From Streptomyces thinghirensis (lineage in GTDB: Bacteria > Actinomycetota > Actinomycetia > Streptomycetales > Streptomycetaceae): a stretch of DNA of 64,000 bases. Location: assembly GCA_021502835.1 (NCBI GenBank), contig JAKFGP010000059.1, forward strand, positions 124,001 to 188,000, read 5' to 3'. The notes below the pieces were generated by a model. It did not search any database and had not been told where the DNA came from. It was given only the letters and a program-made list of their open reading frames with translations. The translations under genes were made by a program, and so were the position numbers. Below, one piece after another: positions 21,093 to 31,111 of this stretch; positions within the stretch are counted from its first letter, which is position 1, and each line of letters starts with the position of its first letter.

Positions 21093-21257
21093 GTGCGCCT
21101 CGGACTCGCCGGGGCCGGGGCCGGCGGCGTCGGTGCGCCCGTGGGAGGCGGCGCAGATCGCGGGGCGCAGCAAGGGCGGCGTCCACCCGGACCGAGGTGC
21201 CAAGACGACGGGGCTGTACGGGGAGAGGTGTAACTCTTTGAGCGAAAGTGACAGTTG

Positions 21258-21405
21258 ATGACTGAGGTGTCGAATGACATCGAGGCCGGTGGGGCCGCCG
21301 TGAGTGCCACGAGTGGCCCGGACGACGAGCTGATGTCCGAGCTGGCGCCCCGGGCTCGAACTGGGTCAGGTGGAGCTCACTGGGGAGGAGTGGCCTGCGG
21401 CGGGT
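21258..21405 (+). mobile_element. N-terminal remnant of an IS256 (Mutator) family transposase
   Basis: The reading MTEVSNDIEAGG, SGPDDELMSELAPRAR and, in the next frame, LGQVELTGE matches the N-terminus of Streptomyces IS256-family transposases. These run on as LTGEGGLLQQLTKRLLESALEG. Here the similarity stops after about 50 residues and nothing of the DDE domain follows. It is therefore a fossil end of an insertion sequence between the amidase and the phosphopantetheinyl transferase. No terminal inverted repeat could be identified by eye. Confidence 0.5.
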
Positions 21406-21437
21406 GCTCACCACCCCGGTCGTGGACGAGGGGCCTG

Positions 21438-22125
21438 GTGATCGGGGGCTGCTGCCGGAGAAGGTCGTGACCGCCTGGCGGATGAACGCGACGAACCGGT
21501 TCTTTCCCTCTTCCACGGGGAGAAGGCGGTGATAGCGCGTGCGGTGGACAAGAGGAGGCGGGAGTTTTCGACGGTGCGGCTCTGTGCGCGGGTCGCGCTG
21601 AAGGAGCTCGGGTGCGGGGTTGCCGCTGACGCCGGGGAAGCGTGGGGAACCGCGATGGCCACACGGAATAGTGGGGAGCATGACCCACTGTGCGGGCTAT
21701 CGGGCAGCGGCGCTGGCCCGTTCGGCGGATGTGGTGTCGCTCGGTATCGACGCGGAGCCCGCGGAGCCACTGCCTGACGGTGTCCTCGATGCCGTATCGC
21801 AAGCTGAGGAAAGAGCCACAGGCTCGCCGAGCTCGCTGAGGCACGGCCCATGTGCCTTGGGACCGGCTGTTGTTCAGCGCCAAGGAGAGTGTCTTCAAGG
21901 CCTGGTACCCACTGACTCGACGGGAACTGGGTTTCACCGAGGGCGAGCGTGGACTTCGCCCTTGCGACCGGAACGTTCCCCGCACGGCTCTCGGTGCCGG
22001 GGCCGTGGTCGGTGGAGAACACCTGGGCGTCCTCACCGGGCGCTGGGCCGTGCGGAACGGGATCGCGCTGACCCGCGGTCGTTCTGCCCCGGCCTCTGCT
22101 GCCGGGAGACCGGCGACCGGGATGA
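21438..22125 (+). CDS. 4'-phosphopantetheinyl transferase (EntD/Sfp-type), frameshifted
   Basis: The enzyme transfers phosphopantetheine from CoA to carrier-domain serines, which activates ACP and PCP domains. Composite reading of about 228 residues: LLPEKVVTAWRMNA, EEKAVIARAVDKRRREFSTV, RLCARVALKELGCG, GERGEPRWPHGIVGSMTHC, GYRAAALARSADVVSLGIDA with the metal-binding aspartate in GIDAEP, then PWDRLLFSAKESVFKAWYPL with the KE motif, and a GTFPARL and VLPRP C-terminus. Start GTG 21438 is chosen because the family begins MIGELLPE. It lies in the same direction as the thioesterase and amidase and could serve the PKS-NRPS. It could also be a host-wide enzyme, since many Streptomyces encode this exact type next to no cluster. 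Confidence 0.75.
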
Positions 22126-22175
22126 CCCGGACGACTCGGCTGCCGCAGACTGGAGTGCACCGGCCGCCGTCGCTC

Positions 22176-22480
22176 TTACGAGCGAAGCTCGCCCAGGTCG
22201 CCGCCCGCGAAGGCGTCCAGCAGCCGCCCCCCACACCGCCCCTGGGTGAACGCCCAGAGGGTGACCAGTCTCCAGGTCGTCGGCGGCCGTCTTCAACAAG
22301 GTGGCCACCCGCTGCCGGCCCTCCTCCGGGACGGCGGAACCCGATCCACGACCCCGACGTGCCTCTCCAACCCGACGGGCAGCTCTATGGAGCCGGCGGT
22401 TACCGGGCGCGGGCCTGGCCTTCCCGCGCCGCCGCGAACGCGGCGAGCGAGACTCCCTGAGTGGAAGGAGGAGCACAACC
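22176..22480 (-). CDS. Unrecognised short coding region, minus strand
   Basis: Two frames join to give RQRVATLLKTAADDLETGH, then LLDAFAGGDLGELRS followed by TAA (22176-22178). The stretch is helical and acidic and has codon use typical of a real gene C-terminus, but I cannot assign a family. It converges on the phosphopantetheinyl transferase with a 50-base gap. The upstream part merges into the transposase remnant to the right, so it may itself be truncated by that element. Confidence 0.3.
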
Positions 22481-22489
22481 GCTCGCACC

Positions 22490-22690
22490 GCACGGAGGTG
22501 GAGAGCGGCTTCTGTCGACCACGAGATGCCGCTTGCGACCGTTGATCTTCATCCCCGCGTCGTACCTCGGAAGCCCTTGCCGACTGCCGAGGCCGCCTTA
22601 ATCCTACGCCTGCGCGGGCTCTGTTTGCGATGCTTGTCGCCGGCGGGGGCGTCGCGGTTGTCCCCAGGCGCGTGTATATGTACTCAACAA
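22490..22690 (-). mobile_element. Internal fragment of an IS5-family transposase
   Basis: Composite reading from two frames gives IKAASAVGKGFRG, then YDAGMKINGRKRHLVVD. This is the diagnostic IS5-group segment preceding the second catalytic aspartate (typically SRGYDAGKKINGRKRHIVVDT). Similarity ends after VVD and I see no C-terminal DDE part, so it is a relic. Together with the IS256-like remnant it brackets the phosphopantetheinyl transferase gene. Confidence 0.55.
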
Positions 22691-22704
22691 CAAGGGAGAA
22701 CGGT

Positions 22705-23544
22705 GTGGAGCCATCAGGGCTCACCGCGCAGTTGAGGCAGGACGGGCGACTGCTTCGGAGCTGGGCCTCCAGGTCGACGAAGCGATCGTCGTCCATAACT
22801 CGACGCGTCGCTCTGCGCCTGGCCTTGCGATGTTCTGGTCGGGTCGCACCTTTGGCGCATCGGCTGATTCCGAGTTCGAAGTGGAGGTTGCTCGCCTTCT
22901 CGCCGACGTCGATGCTCCGGTGGCTGAGCTCGAGAGGCCTCGGGTCGACCCCGAGTCTATGTGCGTGATGCCTTCGCCATCTCGCTCGGACCTACTACGA
23001 ACCGGTGGGATCACAGATCGCCCCGGCCGACTACCTGACGTGATGTTTCTACGGCACCATGCCGCCCTGCGCAAGATCGATCAGGCTCGCCCCCATTTTC
23101 AGCGATCGAGGTCGCTGGGGCACTGCGAGAGGTGAAGGACCGCGAACAGTCCCCCGAGCTGCCCGACTCGACCGGGAGCTCCTCAGCGACACACTCAGCG
23201 GACTGAGCGCCGCGATCAGCACCGACAAAGCCGGCGAGCAGTTGTTGCACGGCGAGGCCGCATCCGGGCAACCTCCTGAACACGGAGAGGGCCGCTTTTC
23301 GTAGACCTCGCCACGTGCTGCCGTGGGCCGATCGAGTTCGACCCCTCAGCCCATGCGCCCGGCAAGTGGAGAGCTCTGTGCGGGGGCTGATCATGGGCTG
23401 ATTCACCGGTACCGCGCCCTGAACTGGAGCGATGTTCTCGGCCTGGCGCTGGCGCCGAGGCGACCAAATGCCTGACCGGGACCACTGGCGACGGGAGGGC
23501 TCAACCAGGTTCGTGCCGCACGCGATCGCTGCGGATGGGGCTGA
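22705..23544 (+). CDS. APH-family (aminoglycoside phosphotransferase-fold) kinase, frameshifted
   Basis: Composite protein of about 280 residues: ELGLQVDEAIVVHNSTR, EFEVEVARLLADVDAPVAEL, RVYVRDAFAISL, TYYEPVGSQIAPADYL, FLRHHAALRKID, DREQSPELPDSDRELLSDTL. The Brenner-type catalytic loop reads LLHGEAHPGNLL, followed by GPLFVDLATCCRGPIEFDL, which carries the metal-binding aspartate. A tail with FSAWRWRRGDQMPDRDHWR ends it. The GTG start at 22705 has an AGGGAGA ribosome site 6 bases upstream. The family phosphorylates small hydroxylated metabolites; many members are not resistance enzymes. No neighbour indicates the substrate. Confidence 0.75.
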
Positions 23545-23849
23545 ACTTGAGACAGAGGTGCTGCTGGGTCCCGATCAGCTGCGCCGTGTGCGGCCTCCCG
23601 ACACAGTGCAGCGGTCGAACTCGGCCAGCTGAGAGGACGTCGCGTCCTCTCGCCCCGTGCCCACATCAAGGACCTGGGCACGGGCAAGTCGCATGATCAG
23701 CCGGACAAGTCCTGGTTCAGAGAAGCCGATTAGCCAAACCGGCGATGCCGCACATCATCGGTAGTCCACCGCTCCACCCTGCCTATACATCGAGAAGCAC
23801 CCACGCCACACCTCCGCGCAGTACCGCACCACGCGCGAAGAGGTCGCGC
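23545..23849. other. Intergenic stretch, nothing recognised
   Basis: About 300 bases after the kinase gene. Short open frames exist on both strands, but none has a recognisable motif or a good ribosome site. GC is lower toward the right end, consistent with a promoter for the dehydrogenase. AGAGG lies 10 bases before its ATG. Confidence 0.4.
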
Positions 23850-24730
23850 ATGGCGAAGATCAGTTCATTGGCCTGGGCATCATGGGGAGCCCGATGGCCG
23901 TCAACCTGGTGCGCGCCGGGCGCCAGGTGACCGGCTGGAACCGCACCCCGGAGAAGACGGCCCCGCTCGTGGCAGCCGGCGGGCGAGCGGCGGGCACCAT
24001 CGCCGAGGCTGTCCGGGACGCGGAGTTCGTCCTCACGATGCTGCCCGCTGGGCCCCAGGTCGAAGGCCGTCGCCTACGGTCCTGACGGCATCCTGTCCAA
24101 ACGTCCGGCCCGGCACCCTCCTCATCGGCCACTCCTCCATCTCGCCGGAGACCTCACGCACACTCGGCGCGAAGGCGAAGGCGAAGGGTACGGCGAGCGC
24201 GTACTGGACGCGCCCCTGTCCGGTGGCGAGGCGGGAGCCGTGGAGGCCGTGCTGTCCCTGATGGTGGGCGGCGACGTGGACGACTTCCTCGTCGCGCGGC
24301 CGGTGCTGGAAGCCATGGGCAGCACGATGGTGCACTGCGGTCCGCACGGCGCGGGGCGAGACCGTGAAAGCCGCCAACCAGATGATCGTCGCCGTCAACC
24401 TCCAGGCTTGCGCAAGTCCTGGGCGTCGACCCGGATCCGGCACTGGAGGTGCTGAGCGGCCGGACTGGCCGGTTCGACCGGCCTGGCCCGCAAAGAGGAC
24501 AACTTCCTGCGCGAGGAATTCTCCCCGGGCTTCCGGGTGGCACTGCACCACAAGGACGTGGGGATTGCTGCCGACGCCGCTCGCGCTGTGGGCGCGGTGA
24601 CACCCGCCACGGCGGTCGCCGCCCAGCAGATCGCCGCGCGCTCGCGAACGGTTGGGGCGAACTCGACCACTCCGTGCTGCTGCGCGGCGTGGCACGGCTC
24701 AGCGGGGCGAACGCAGCCTCCGCACGCTAA
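23850..24730 (+). CDS. Beta-hydroxyacid (3-hydroxyisobutyrate/tartronate-semialdehyde) dehydrogenase family
   Basis: NAD(P)-dependent reduction or oxidation of small 3-hydroxy acids. Composite reading of about 293 residues, the family length. An N-terminal Rossmann motif (frame-broken GLGIMGSPMAVNLVRAG) is followed by VTGWNRTPEKTAPLVAAGG and AVRDAEFVLTMLP. VLDAPLSGGEAGA follows as the substrate-binding signature, then VHCGPHGAG. VKAANQMIV contains the catalytic lysine, and EFSPGFRVALHHKDVG is in the C-terminal helical domain. The stop TAA overlaps by 4 bases the stop of the convergent Imm49-like gene. Exact substrate cannot be told from the sequence. Confidence 0.8.
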
Positions 24731-26478
24731 AAGGGCTCGGCGGCCTGTAGGAGACTCTGTGGAAGGTAGGGGATTCGACGCGGATGGCCCAGCACGGCGG
24801 CGGGCGTGGCAAGCCAGGGCGAGGACGTCGAGGTTGACGGAGGCTTCGGATCATCCGCGCGGTTGGCGACCTGGTAGTAGGCGCGGGTGGGCTTCGAGCG
24901 CGTCGGCCAGGGCCAGGTTGAAGCTCTCCTCGTCGCCCTCCACGACTGCGACAGCAGCACGGCCGGCGGCATGGCGAAGCCCCAGTCCTTCGCCTTCTCG
25001 TCCTGCTCCAGTGCCCGCTGCGCGGCGGCTCGGGGTCAGAACGCCCTTCAAGTAGGCGTGGAGGGCCTCGCGGGTACGCGGCGGAAGGCAGGCCGTCCGG
25101 GCGGGTGAAGGCGGGCCCGGTGAGGACCAGCGGAGCCAGGTCTTCACGTGCGCCCGTGATCAGGGCGAAGGCGGTGGCTTCTGCCAGACGCCGGGGCCGG
25201 CTGCTTCGCACCGCTCGGCCCGGTAGCGCCGCGTGCGGCCGTCGATGGTCAGCTCCACCTCTGTGCCCGGCTCCGCCAGAGCGATGCGGAACAGGGCCGC
25301 CCCATCCGGGAGGCCAGTCGAAGGTTCGCGGGCAGGGGTTCTGTGACGCGCCGCCGGGGTCAGCCGCCCGCCACTGGAACAGGCGTTCCTGATCGCCCAT
25401 GACACCCTCGAGCCGTGAAACGGCGAGAGGCTTTCGGCGGGGGCCAACACCTCGCGAAGGTTCTCCTCGTACATGGCCTCGGTCTGCGGTGCACGGTCCG
25501 CTCACAGGTCCGGTCGCTCCACCACCAGGTGCCCGGCGCCGAGCGCGGCGACCGCGTCAGGCCGCCGGTTCCGGCCGAACCCCCGCGACCCGGGGGCCTC
25601 GGCTCTCGAAGCCGGTGATCAAGGCGTGCGGCAGGTAGTCGGTGTGGACGGCAGGGGCCCAGCCCAGGTGCGGTACGCCAGCGCGGTGAGGGCGATGGGG
25701 ACCAGCGGGAGAAGGCTGCTCGGAGAGGCTGAGGGGCCGTGCAGGGTGGACTCCTGACCAAGAAGGTCGGACGGCGCGGTATCGAAGGCATGTTGGTCCT
25801 CGGCGGCCAGAAGCGCGCAGCGTGCGCAGCGCCGCGCTGTACAGCCGGTCCAGCAGCGCCTCACCGGTCTCCTCGGCGCGGGCCCGGACCCGGTTCAGGC
25901 ACTCGTCGACGGCGGCGAACCTCGCCTGCGCGCTCGGCGGGTACTCGTCGTCGTCGCCGGTGTCGTCCGTACCTACGGCCGTCAGTGCCGTGGCGAGATT
26001 CGCCGACGGGCGTTCCACCGCGCCGCTCGGCGAACTTCAGCCGGGCGAAGTGAAATGCCTCGCCGTGCCACTTGGCCTTGTCCCGAAGGGACTGACGGGC
26101 ACAGTGCGTCAATCCACTCCCCGGGCGTGACGCTCTCCTCGGGGGCGTCGGCGCCCGGGTCATGCTCATGCCGAAGTTCACGTACTCCAGGAAGGCCTGG
26201 AAGGTGCAGTGCGGGTGGTACGCGGCGTAAGGCGACGGCGCCGGCGCGGCGCCAGAGGCGTCCTTGAGGGCTGCTGGCTTCGGGCGGGTCGAGGTCGGGC
26301 GTTTCGACGGAGAGAGCTCCGAGGTAGTCGTGGAACTCCTCGGCGATGGACTGCCATTCGTAGGTGGCCATCCGGCCGGCCCGCGACATCGACCGCACCA
26401 GACCCCGATCCGGTTCGTGAAGTCCTCGCGTGCAGCCGACACGACGGCCACGCCCACCTGGTGACGCTCTATGCGCAC
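24727..26478 (-). CDS. Imm49-like (immunity 49 family) protein, frameshifted
   Basis: Composite reading of about 580 residues resembles Streptomyces proteins annotated as immunity 49 family. N-terminus VRIERHQVGVAVVSAARED, then EFHDYLGALSVETPDLDPPE, HPHCTFQAFLEYVNFGMS, KWHGEAFHFARLKFAER and AQARFAAVDECLNRVRARAE. The C-terminal domain has EESFNLALADALEAHRAYYQ and then SLLQAAEPF and stop. The GTG start at 26478 has an AGGAG about 8 bases upstream. Imm49 proteins are predicted immunity partners of polymorphic toxins. No toxin gene is visible beside it, as is usual for such multi-copy Streptomyces paralogues. Function is inferred from the family only. Confidence 0.6.
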
Positions 26479-26904
26479 TGCGTCTGCTCCTTGATCAAGT
26501 CCTGCGGACAGCGTAGGTGCCACATCTGACAAGGGGTTGGAGAGGCTGACTTGCGGTGTCGGCCGCGGGCGACGGACATGGCCGCCCAGCGGCCAGTGGT
26601 AATGCGCCTGCAGCAACACCGACGTCGACTCCCCCAGCACGCTGGACATCGGACCACCCGGTGGTCCCGCCGGCCCGAGGCTGGGACTGCGGCGCCTCCG
26701 TCCTGGACTGCAGACCACGGGCGGTCTGAATAAGCGAACAGCGCACGGCCCAGACGCTGGGCGCCCCCGTGCCCGATTCGCGCAGAACGCTACCTGCCGT
26801 CGGCGGGCGCGCTTCCACGCGAGCACCCCAGCCATCAGGCGCCACTCGGGGCTCATGTGCGATACTCAGCGCCGCTCGTAGCAGTATCGGACCGGGGGGC
26901 GCGC
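26479..26904. other. Intergenic region between divergent Imm49-like and DUF2617 genes
   Basis: About 420 bases lie upstream of both flanking genes and should hold two promoters. Both strands have open frames without recognisable motifs. The minus frame that leads into the Imm49-like gene stays open upstream to about 26856, so an earlier start for that protein is possible but unsupported. Confidence 0.4.
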
Positions 26905-27421
26905 GTGCACGCTCCATCTCTGCTCTCTCTGCAAGCCCCCTACCTGGACACGACGCCCGGACCAGCTCTGTTTCTCACTGGACCTGACCGAACGGCCGGC
27001 ACTCGCCGAACGAGAGGTGCTGGTGGGGGGAGTGAGCGTACGCATGAGGCTCCTCGGCGCCTCGCACCAGGTCTTCGTCGGACCCGTGAGGGAGACGGTG
27101 GCGTGCCTGCCGGGTGCCGCCCGGGGCCCTGCCGGCCAGGCTCACTCGGCAACAAGACGCCTGGGACTACGACTTCAGCGCCACCACGGCGCGCCTGAAC
27201 CCTCTCGAGTTCAGCGCACAGGTGGTGGACATCCTCGGCCGGGCGGCCGACGCGGAGCACAGTCTGTGCGGAGTCTTTCCCCGGTTCCCGGAGGCCGTGA
27301 CGGCAGTGGTCGTCGAGGCGTCCGACGAGGCGTGCCGCACCCGACTGTCCTGGCGGACCTGGACACCTACCCGCAGGACGGGCAGATCGTATCGACGCAC
27401 ACCACGCTGGAGAGCCGATGA
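26905..27421 (+). CDS. DUF2617 family protein
   Basis: Composite reading of about 170 residues: APYLDTTPGPAL at the N-terminus, VSVRMRLLGASHQVFVGP, RETVACLPG, DAWDYDFSATTARLNPLEFS, GVFPRFPEAVTAVVVEASDE, and the tail [18 protein letters not shown]. This matches the conserved actinobacterial DUF2617 pattern, whose function is unknown. It is the first gene of a four-gene coupled set. Its TGA overlaps the ATG of the DUF4247 gene (ATGA, 27418-27421). The start is placed at GTG 26905 by length comparison. Confidence 0.75.
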
Positions 27422-27892
27422 ACAGGTGTCCGATTCGTCCGCCCGGGCCGGCGGCCGCCGCGCTGGTCACGGTCCTGCTCTCGGCCTGCTCGAGCGACGG
27501 GGACGACGGCGTCCCGCGCTCCTGGATCCGCGACGAGTACACGCTTCCAGCGGGTCCCGGTGGCTAGACAAGGACAGTTCCCCGGCCCGGGTCGCCGACG
27601 CGATCCACGACCACCGCAAGGCCCTCGACCGGTTCCTCCGGCGGCGGCATGCGGTTCCTGCGCTACGGCGACGACATGGTGACCGTCTCGCGTACAGGGC
27701 GGCAGTCTGATCGAGATCGAGGACTACCGCAACGGGTACCGGCGACACCAGCAGCACCTCGTGAACTGGCCCAACCCGAACAGCGCCAGAGCTATCGCGG
27801 TGGCGGCCCCGGCGAAGGCAAGTGACTCCGGCGCTCGAAGTCTGGCACCACCTCCCACCCTGCAGACCGCTCTCCAGAAGGCACCCCAGTGA
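27418..27892 (+). CDS. DUF4247 family lipoprotein
   Basis: Signal peptide with lipobox: [20 protein letters not shown], where LSAC is the lipidation site. The composite protein continues [47 protein letters not shown] and [18 protein letters not shown], the pattern of DUF4247. About 155 residues with two indels. It overlaps the genes on both sides by 4 bases (ATGA before, GTGA 27889-27892 after), so translation is coupled. Predicted to sit on the outer face of the membrane; role unknown. Confidence 0.75.
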
Positions 27893-28325
27893 CCGAGATC
27901 TTCGAGTCGGCCAGCCAGGCACTGCTCTACGGAGTCGTAGGCCTCGCCGTGATGGCCGTCGGCTTCGTCGCCCTCGACCTCGTCACCCCGGCAAGCTCTT
28001 CCACGTGGTGTGGCGGGACCGCAACGCGGGGCGGCCGTGCTGCTGGGCAGCCAGTCCGTCGCGGTGGGTCTGGTCATCATGGAGGCCATCCGGGCGAGCG
28101 AGTCGGAACGGGGCTGGGCCAGGGCCTGCTGAGCACGCTCCTCTACGGCCTGGCCGGCGTGCTGGTGATGACGTTGCGTCGGCATCGTGATCGGCATGCT
28201 CACACCGGGTCAGATGGGCGCGATCGCGCTGGAGGACGAAGACAACCGCCCGCACCCCGCCGCCTGGGTCCAGGCCCGGCATGTACCTGGGCACCGCCTT
28301 CATGGTCGGCGCGGCCCTCTCCTAG
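27889..28325 (+). CDS. DUF350 family membrane protein
   Basis: About 145 residues with four hydrophobic segments: [20 protein letters not shown], a second around [13 protein letters not shown], a third around [14 protein letters not shown], and a last [14 protein letters not shown] before the stop. The segment LDLVTPGKL between the first two is the conserved DUF350 signature. The GTG start overlaps the DUF4247 stop. Two or three indels break the frame. DUF350 proteins are inner-membrane proteins of unknown function, often beside aminopropyltransferase genes as here. Confidence 0.8.
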
Positions 28326-28335
28326 GACACCACCC

Positions 28336-29938
28336 ATGAGCTCCACCCACTCTGGACGACCGCGACACCGCGGCCGCTCCCTCCCGCCCCCCGGAAACCC
28401 CCACCTCCCCGGGGGCGCGGTTTCTTCTGCTGCTCTCCGTCTTCCTCTGTGCCGCCTGCGGCCTCGTCTACGAACTCGCGCTGACCGCGCTGGGCAGCTA
28501 CCTCATCGGCAACTCGGTACTGCAGACCTCCGTGGTCATCTCCGTGATGGTGTTCGCCATGGGCGTGGGCTCACTGGCCGCGAAGCCGCTGCGCCGCCGC
28601 GCGGTCGTCGCGTTCGCGGTACTGGAAGGGGTACTGGCACTGATCGGCGGCCTGTCCGTCCTGGTGCTGTACGCCGCCTTCGCCTGGCTGCAGCTGTACA
28701 TGCCCGCGAGATCGTGGTGTCCCTGGTGGTCGGCCTGCTGATCGGCGCCGAGATCCCGCTGCTGATGACCCTCCTGCAGCGGATCCGCCGGCAGGAGGCC
28801 AGCAGCGCCGTCGCCGACATGTTCGCCGTCGACTACATCGGTGCCCTGGTCGGCGGCCTGTGCTTCCCTCTGTTGCTGCTGCCGACCTTCGGACAGTTGA
28901 AGGGCGCGCTGGTGGTCGGCGTGGTCAGACGCGGTCGCCGGCGTCATCGTCGTGGTCTTCATCTTCCGCCGCGAGCTCCGGCGCACGGTACGGGCCGGCC
29001 TGCTGGCCGGTGTCGTCGCCGTGCTCGCCGTGCTCGGCACGACGTACGTGCTGGCCGATGACCTGGAGGTCACGGCGCGTCAGCACATGTACGCCGATCC
29101 CATCGTGCACGCCGAGACCACCCCGTACCAGGACATCGTGATCACCCGGTCCACCGCCTTCACCGGGAGCCCCGACATCCGGCTGTTCCTCAACGGCGAT
29201 CTCCAGTTCAGCTCCGTCGACGAGTACCGCTACCACGAGTCGCTCGTCCACCCCGCGCTCTCGGGCCGTCGCTCCAACGTGCTGATCATGGGGGTGGTGA
29301 CGGGCTCGCGCTGCGCGAGGTGCTCCGGTACGAGGACGTCCGGCACGTCACCCTGGTCGAACTGGACCCGGCCATGACCCGCTTGGCGCGGTCCTACGCT
29401 CCACTGCGCACGCTCAACGGGGCGCGCTGGACGACCCCCGGGTGGAGGTGGTGAACGCGGACGCCTTCAGCTGGCTGCGCGATGCCCGGCAGCAGTACGA
29501 CGCGGTGATCATCGACTTCCCGGATCCGGATTCGGCGTCGTTGGCCAAGCTGTACTCGGTGGAGTTCTACCATCTGCTCGGCCGGGTCCTGGGGCCGGAG
29601 GGCAAGGTGATGGTGCAGAGCGGATCACCGTTCTTCGCCCCGAAGACGTACTGGTCGATCGCCAAGACGATCGAGACGGCGGGCTATGCGACGACGAAGT
29701 TCCAGGTCGACGTGCCGAGTTTCGGCAACTGGGGGATTCGTCCTCGCCGGCCGGGGCACCGAACCCCCGCCCCTGCGACTCGCCCCGGACGTCCCGAAGT
29801 TGCGGTACCTGGACGACGCGGTGCTCAGGGCGGCGACCGTGTTCCCCCGTCGACCGCCGCCGCACCGACGTGCGGGCCAGCACTCTGATGGACCCCGCCG
29901 TGCTCGACTACGTCCTGGACGAGTGGCGCAACTACTGA
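28336..29938 (+). CDS. speE: Membrane-anchored polyamine aminopropyltransferase (spermidine synthase family)
   Basis: The N-terminal half is a membrane domain with about seven hydrophobic segments (for example [20 protein letters not shown] and [18 protein letters not shown]). The C-terminal half is a spermidine synthase domain. It includes [10 protein letters not shown], a substrate loop ending [34 protein letters not shown] (frame-broken) as the decarboxylated-SAM site, [14 protein letters not shown], and [20 protein letters not shown] with the catalytic aspartate. The tail ends [12 protein letters not shown]. About 530 residues. Start ATG 28336 follows the DUF350 stop by 10 bases. It transfers aminopropyl groups to a diamine acceptor; acceptor identity is not visible. 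The fused membrane form is typical of actinobacteria. Confidence 0.85.
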
Positions 29939-30132
29939 GTCCCCCCTCAGCCCGTGAGGGGCCCGCGAGGCGGGGGCCGCGAAGACTGGTCAGCGGTCGC
30001 CCCCTCCCTGCGTCGTGAAGAGGATCGTCGGTCCATCGTGGAGCTCGTGCCGGACGGTGGCCACGATGGCGTCCGCGCCAGACGTCCTGGCCGACGCGGA
30101 CTACCGTCTGCCGGTGACCCGACGTCACGCCC

Positions 30133-30874
30133 TCACTGCAAGTGCCGGGTGAGGAACCGGGCGCGGCGTCCCCGCGTGCTGCGGGACGCCGGTGTGCCCG
30201 CCCATGTTGGCGTGCAGCGTCTTCTCCTTGGAGCCGAAAGCGTCGAACAGGTCCAGGACCGACTGCCGGTCGTTCGCTTCGTCGTCCCATTGCAGGAGGA
30301 CGTGCAGCGGAACGGTGACCTGCCGGGCCTCCTCGAGTATGGCGGCGAGGCACGTAACTGCCCGCGAACAGAACGGCGGCCGAGATGCGTGGCTCGACCA
30401 GCGCGAGGCGGACGCCGATGGAGATGATTCCTCCCGAGTAGCCGACCGGGCCGCCGATCTCCGGCAGCGTCAGAAGGGTGTCCAGGGCGGCCCGCCATTC
30501 CGGGACCGACCTTTCGACCAGGGGCAGAACGAGGGCGTCGACGATCTCGTCGCCGACCGGCTCGCCGGCCTCCAGCGTGCGGCGCAGGTCGGCGCGGGCC
30601 TGCTCGGCGGCGGCCCAACGGGGCCGGTCACCGCTTCCGGGGAGTTCGATGGTGGCCGAGGCGAAACCGTCCGCAGCGGCGTGCCGGGGCCCGGGCCACC
30701 AGTCGGGGGTACATCCGGGCAAGTCCGAGCGGGGGGTGGCCGAGCAGGATCAGCGGCACCGCCGCGGTGGCGGATGCGGACGCGGGTGTCCACAGGATGC
30801 CGGGGATCTCGCCGAGGGTGAACGCGCGCCTCGAGAACGCCGTCGTCGAGGCGTTGTTCGCAAGTGAAGTGCAT
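30133..30874 (-). CDS. Alpha/beta hydrolase (dienelactone-hydrolase-like), frameshifted
   Basis: Composite of about 245 residues: MHFTCEQRLDDGVLE, VPLILLGHPPLGL, FASATIELPGSGDRPRW, a cap region rich in acidic residues, GGPVGYSGGIISIGVRLAL with the nucleophile in GYSGG, ISAAVLFAGSYV, and VPLHVLLQWDDEANDRQSVL with the acid. ANMGGHTGVP holds the histidine and AARFLTRHLQ ends the protein. The glycine around the serine fits this hydrolase group. It is convergent with the aminopropyltransferase gene. A further 140 bases downstream (29990-30130) read DAIVATVRHELHDGPTILFT on the minus strand, an unassigned gene end. Substrate unknown. Confidence 0.75.
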
Positions 30875-31111
30875 GGTCGTGCCTTTCGGGAGAGCTGTGG
30901 TACGGCGCTCCCGGACGACCTATCGCCCGACCGTGATCCATGAGGAGAGCACCCGAGTGAATTCGTTCACGGGTACCACCTCCTCGTTCTCTGGCACGGC
31001 CTGCGGCAGCGTGGCGCGGGTCGCGATGATTCGCCATGCGATTTTTCCTCTGCCTGGGATCCGTGCCTGGGTACGAGGGCCTCGGAACACCACGCGAAAC
31101 TGCTCGGGGCA

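Noticed and set aside
21095..21250. AAQIAGRSKGG stretch as part of an IS5-type transposase
   Set aside because: Only a few residues resemble the family and the flanking sequence does not extend the match; treated as intergenic.
29940..30132. Short minus-strand reading DAIVATVRHELHDGPTILFT as a gene
   Set aside because: It looks coding but is too short, lacks a start and has no family match; mentioned only under the neighbouring hydrolase.
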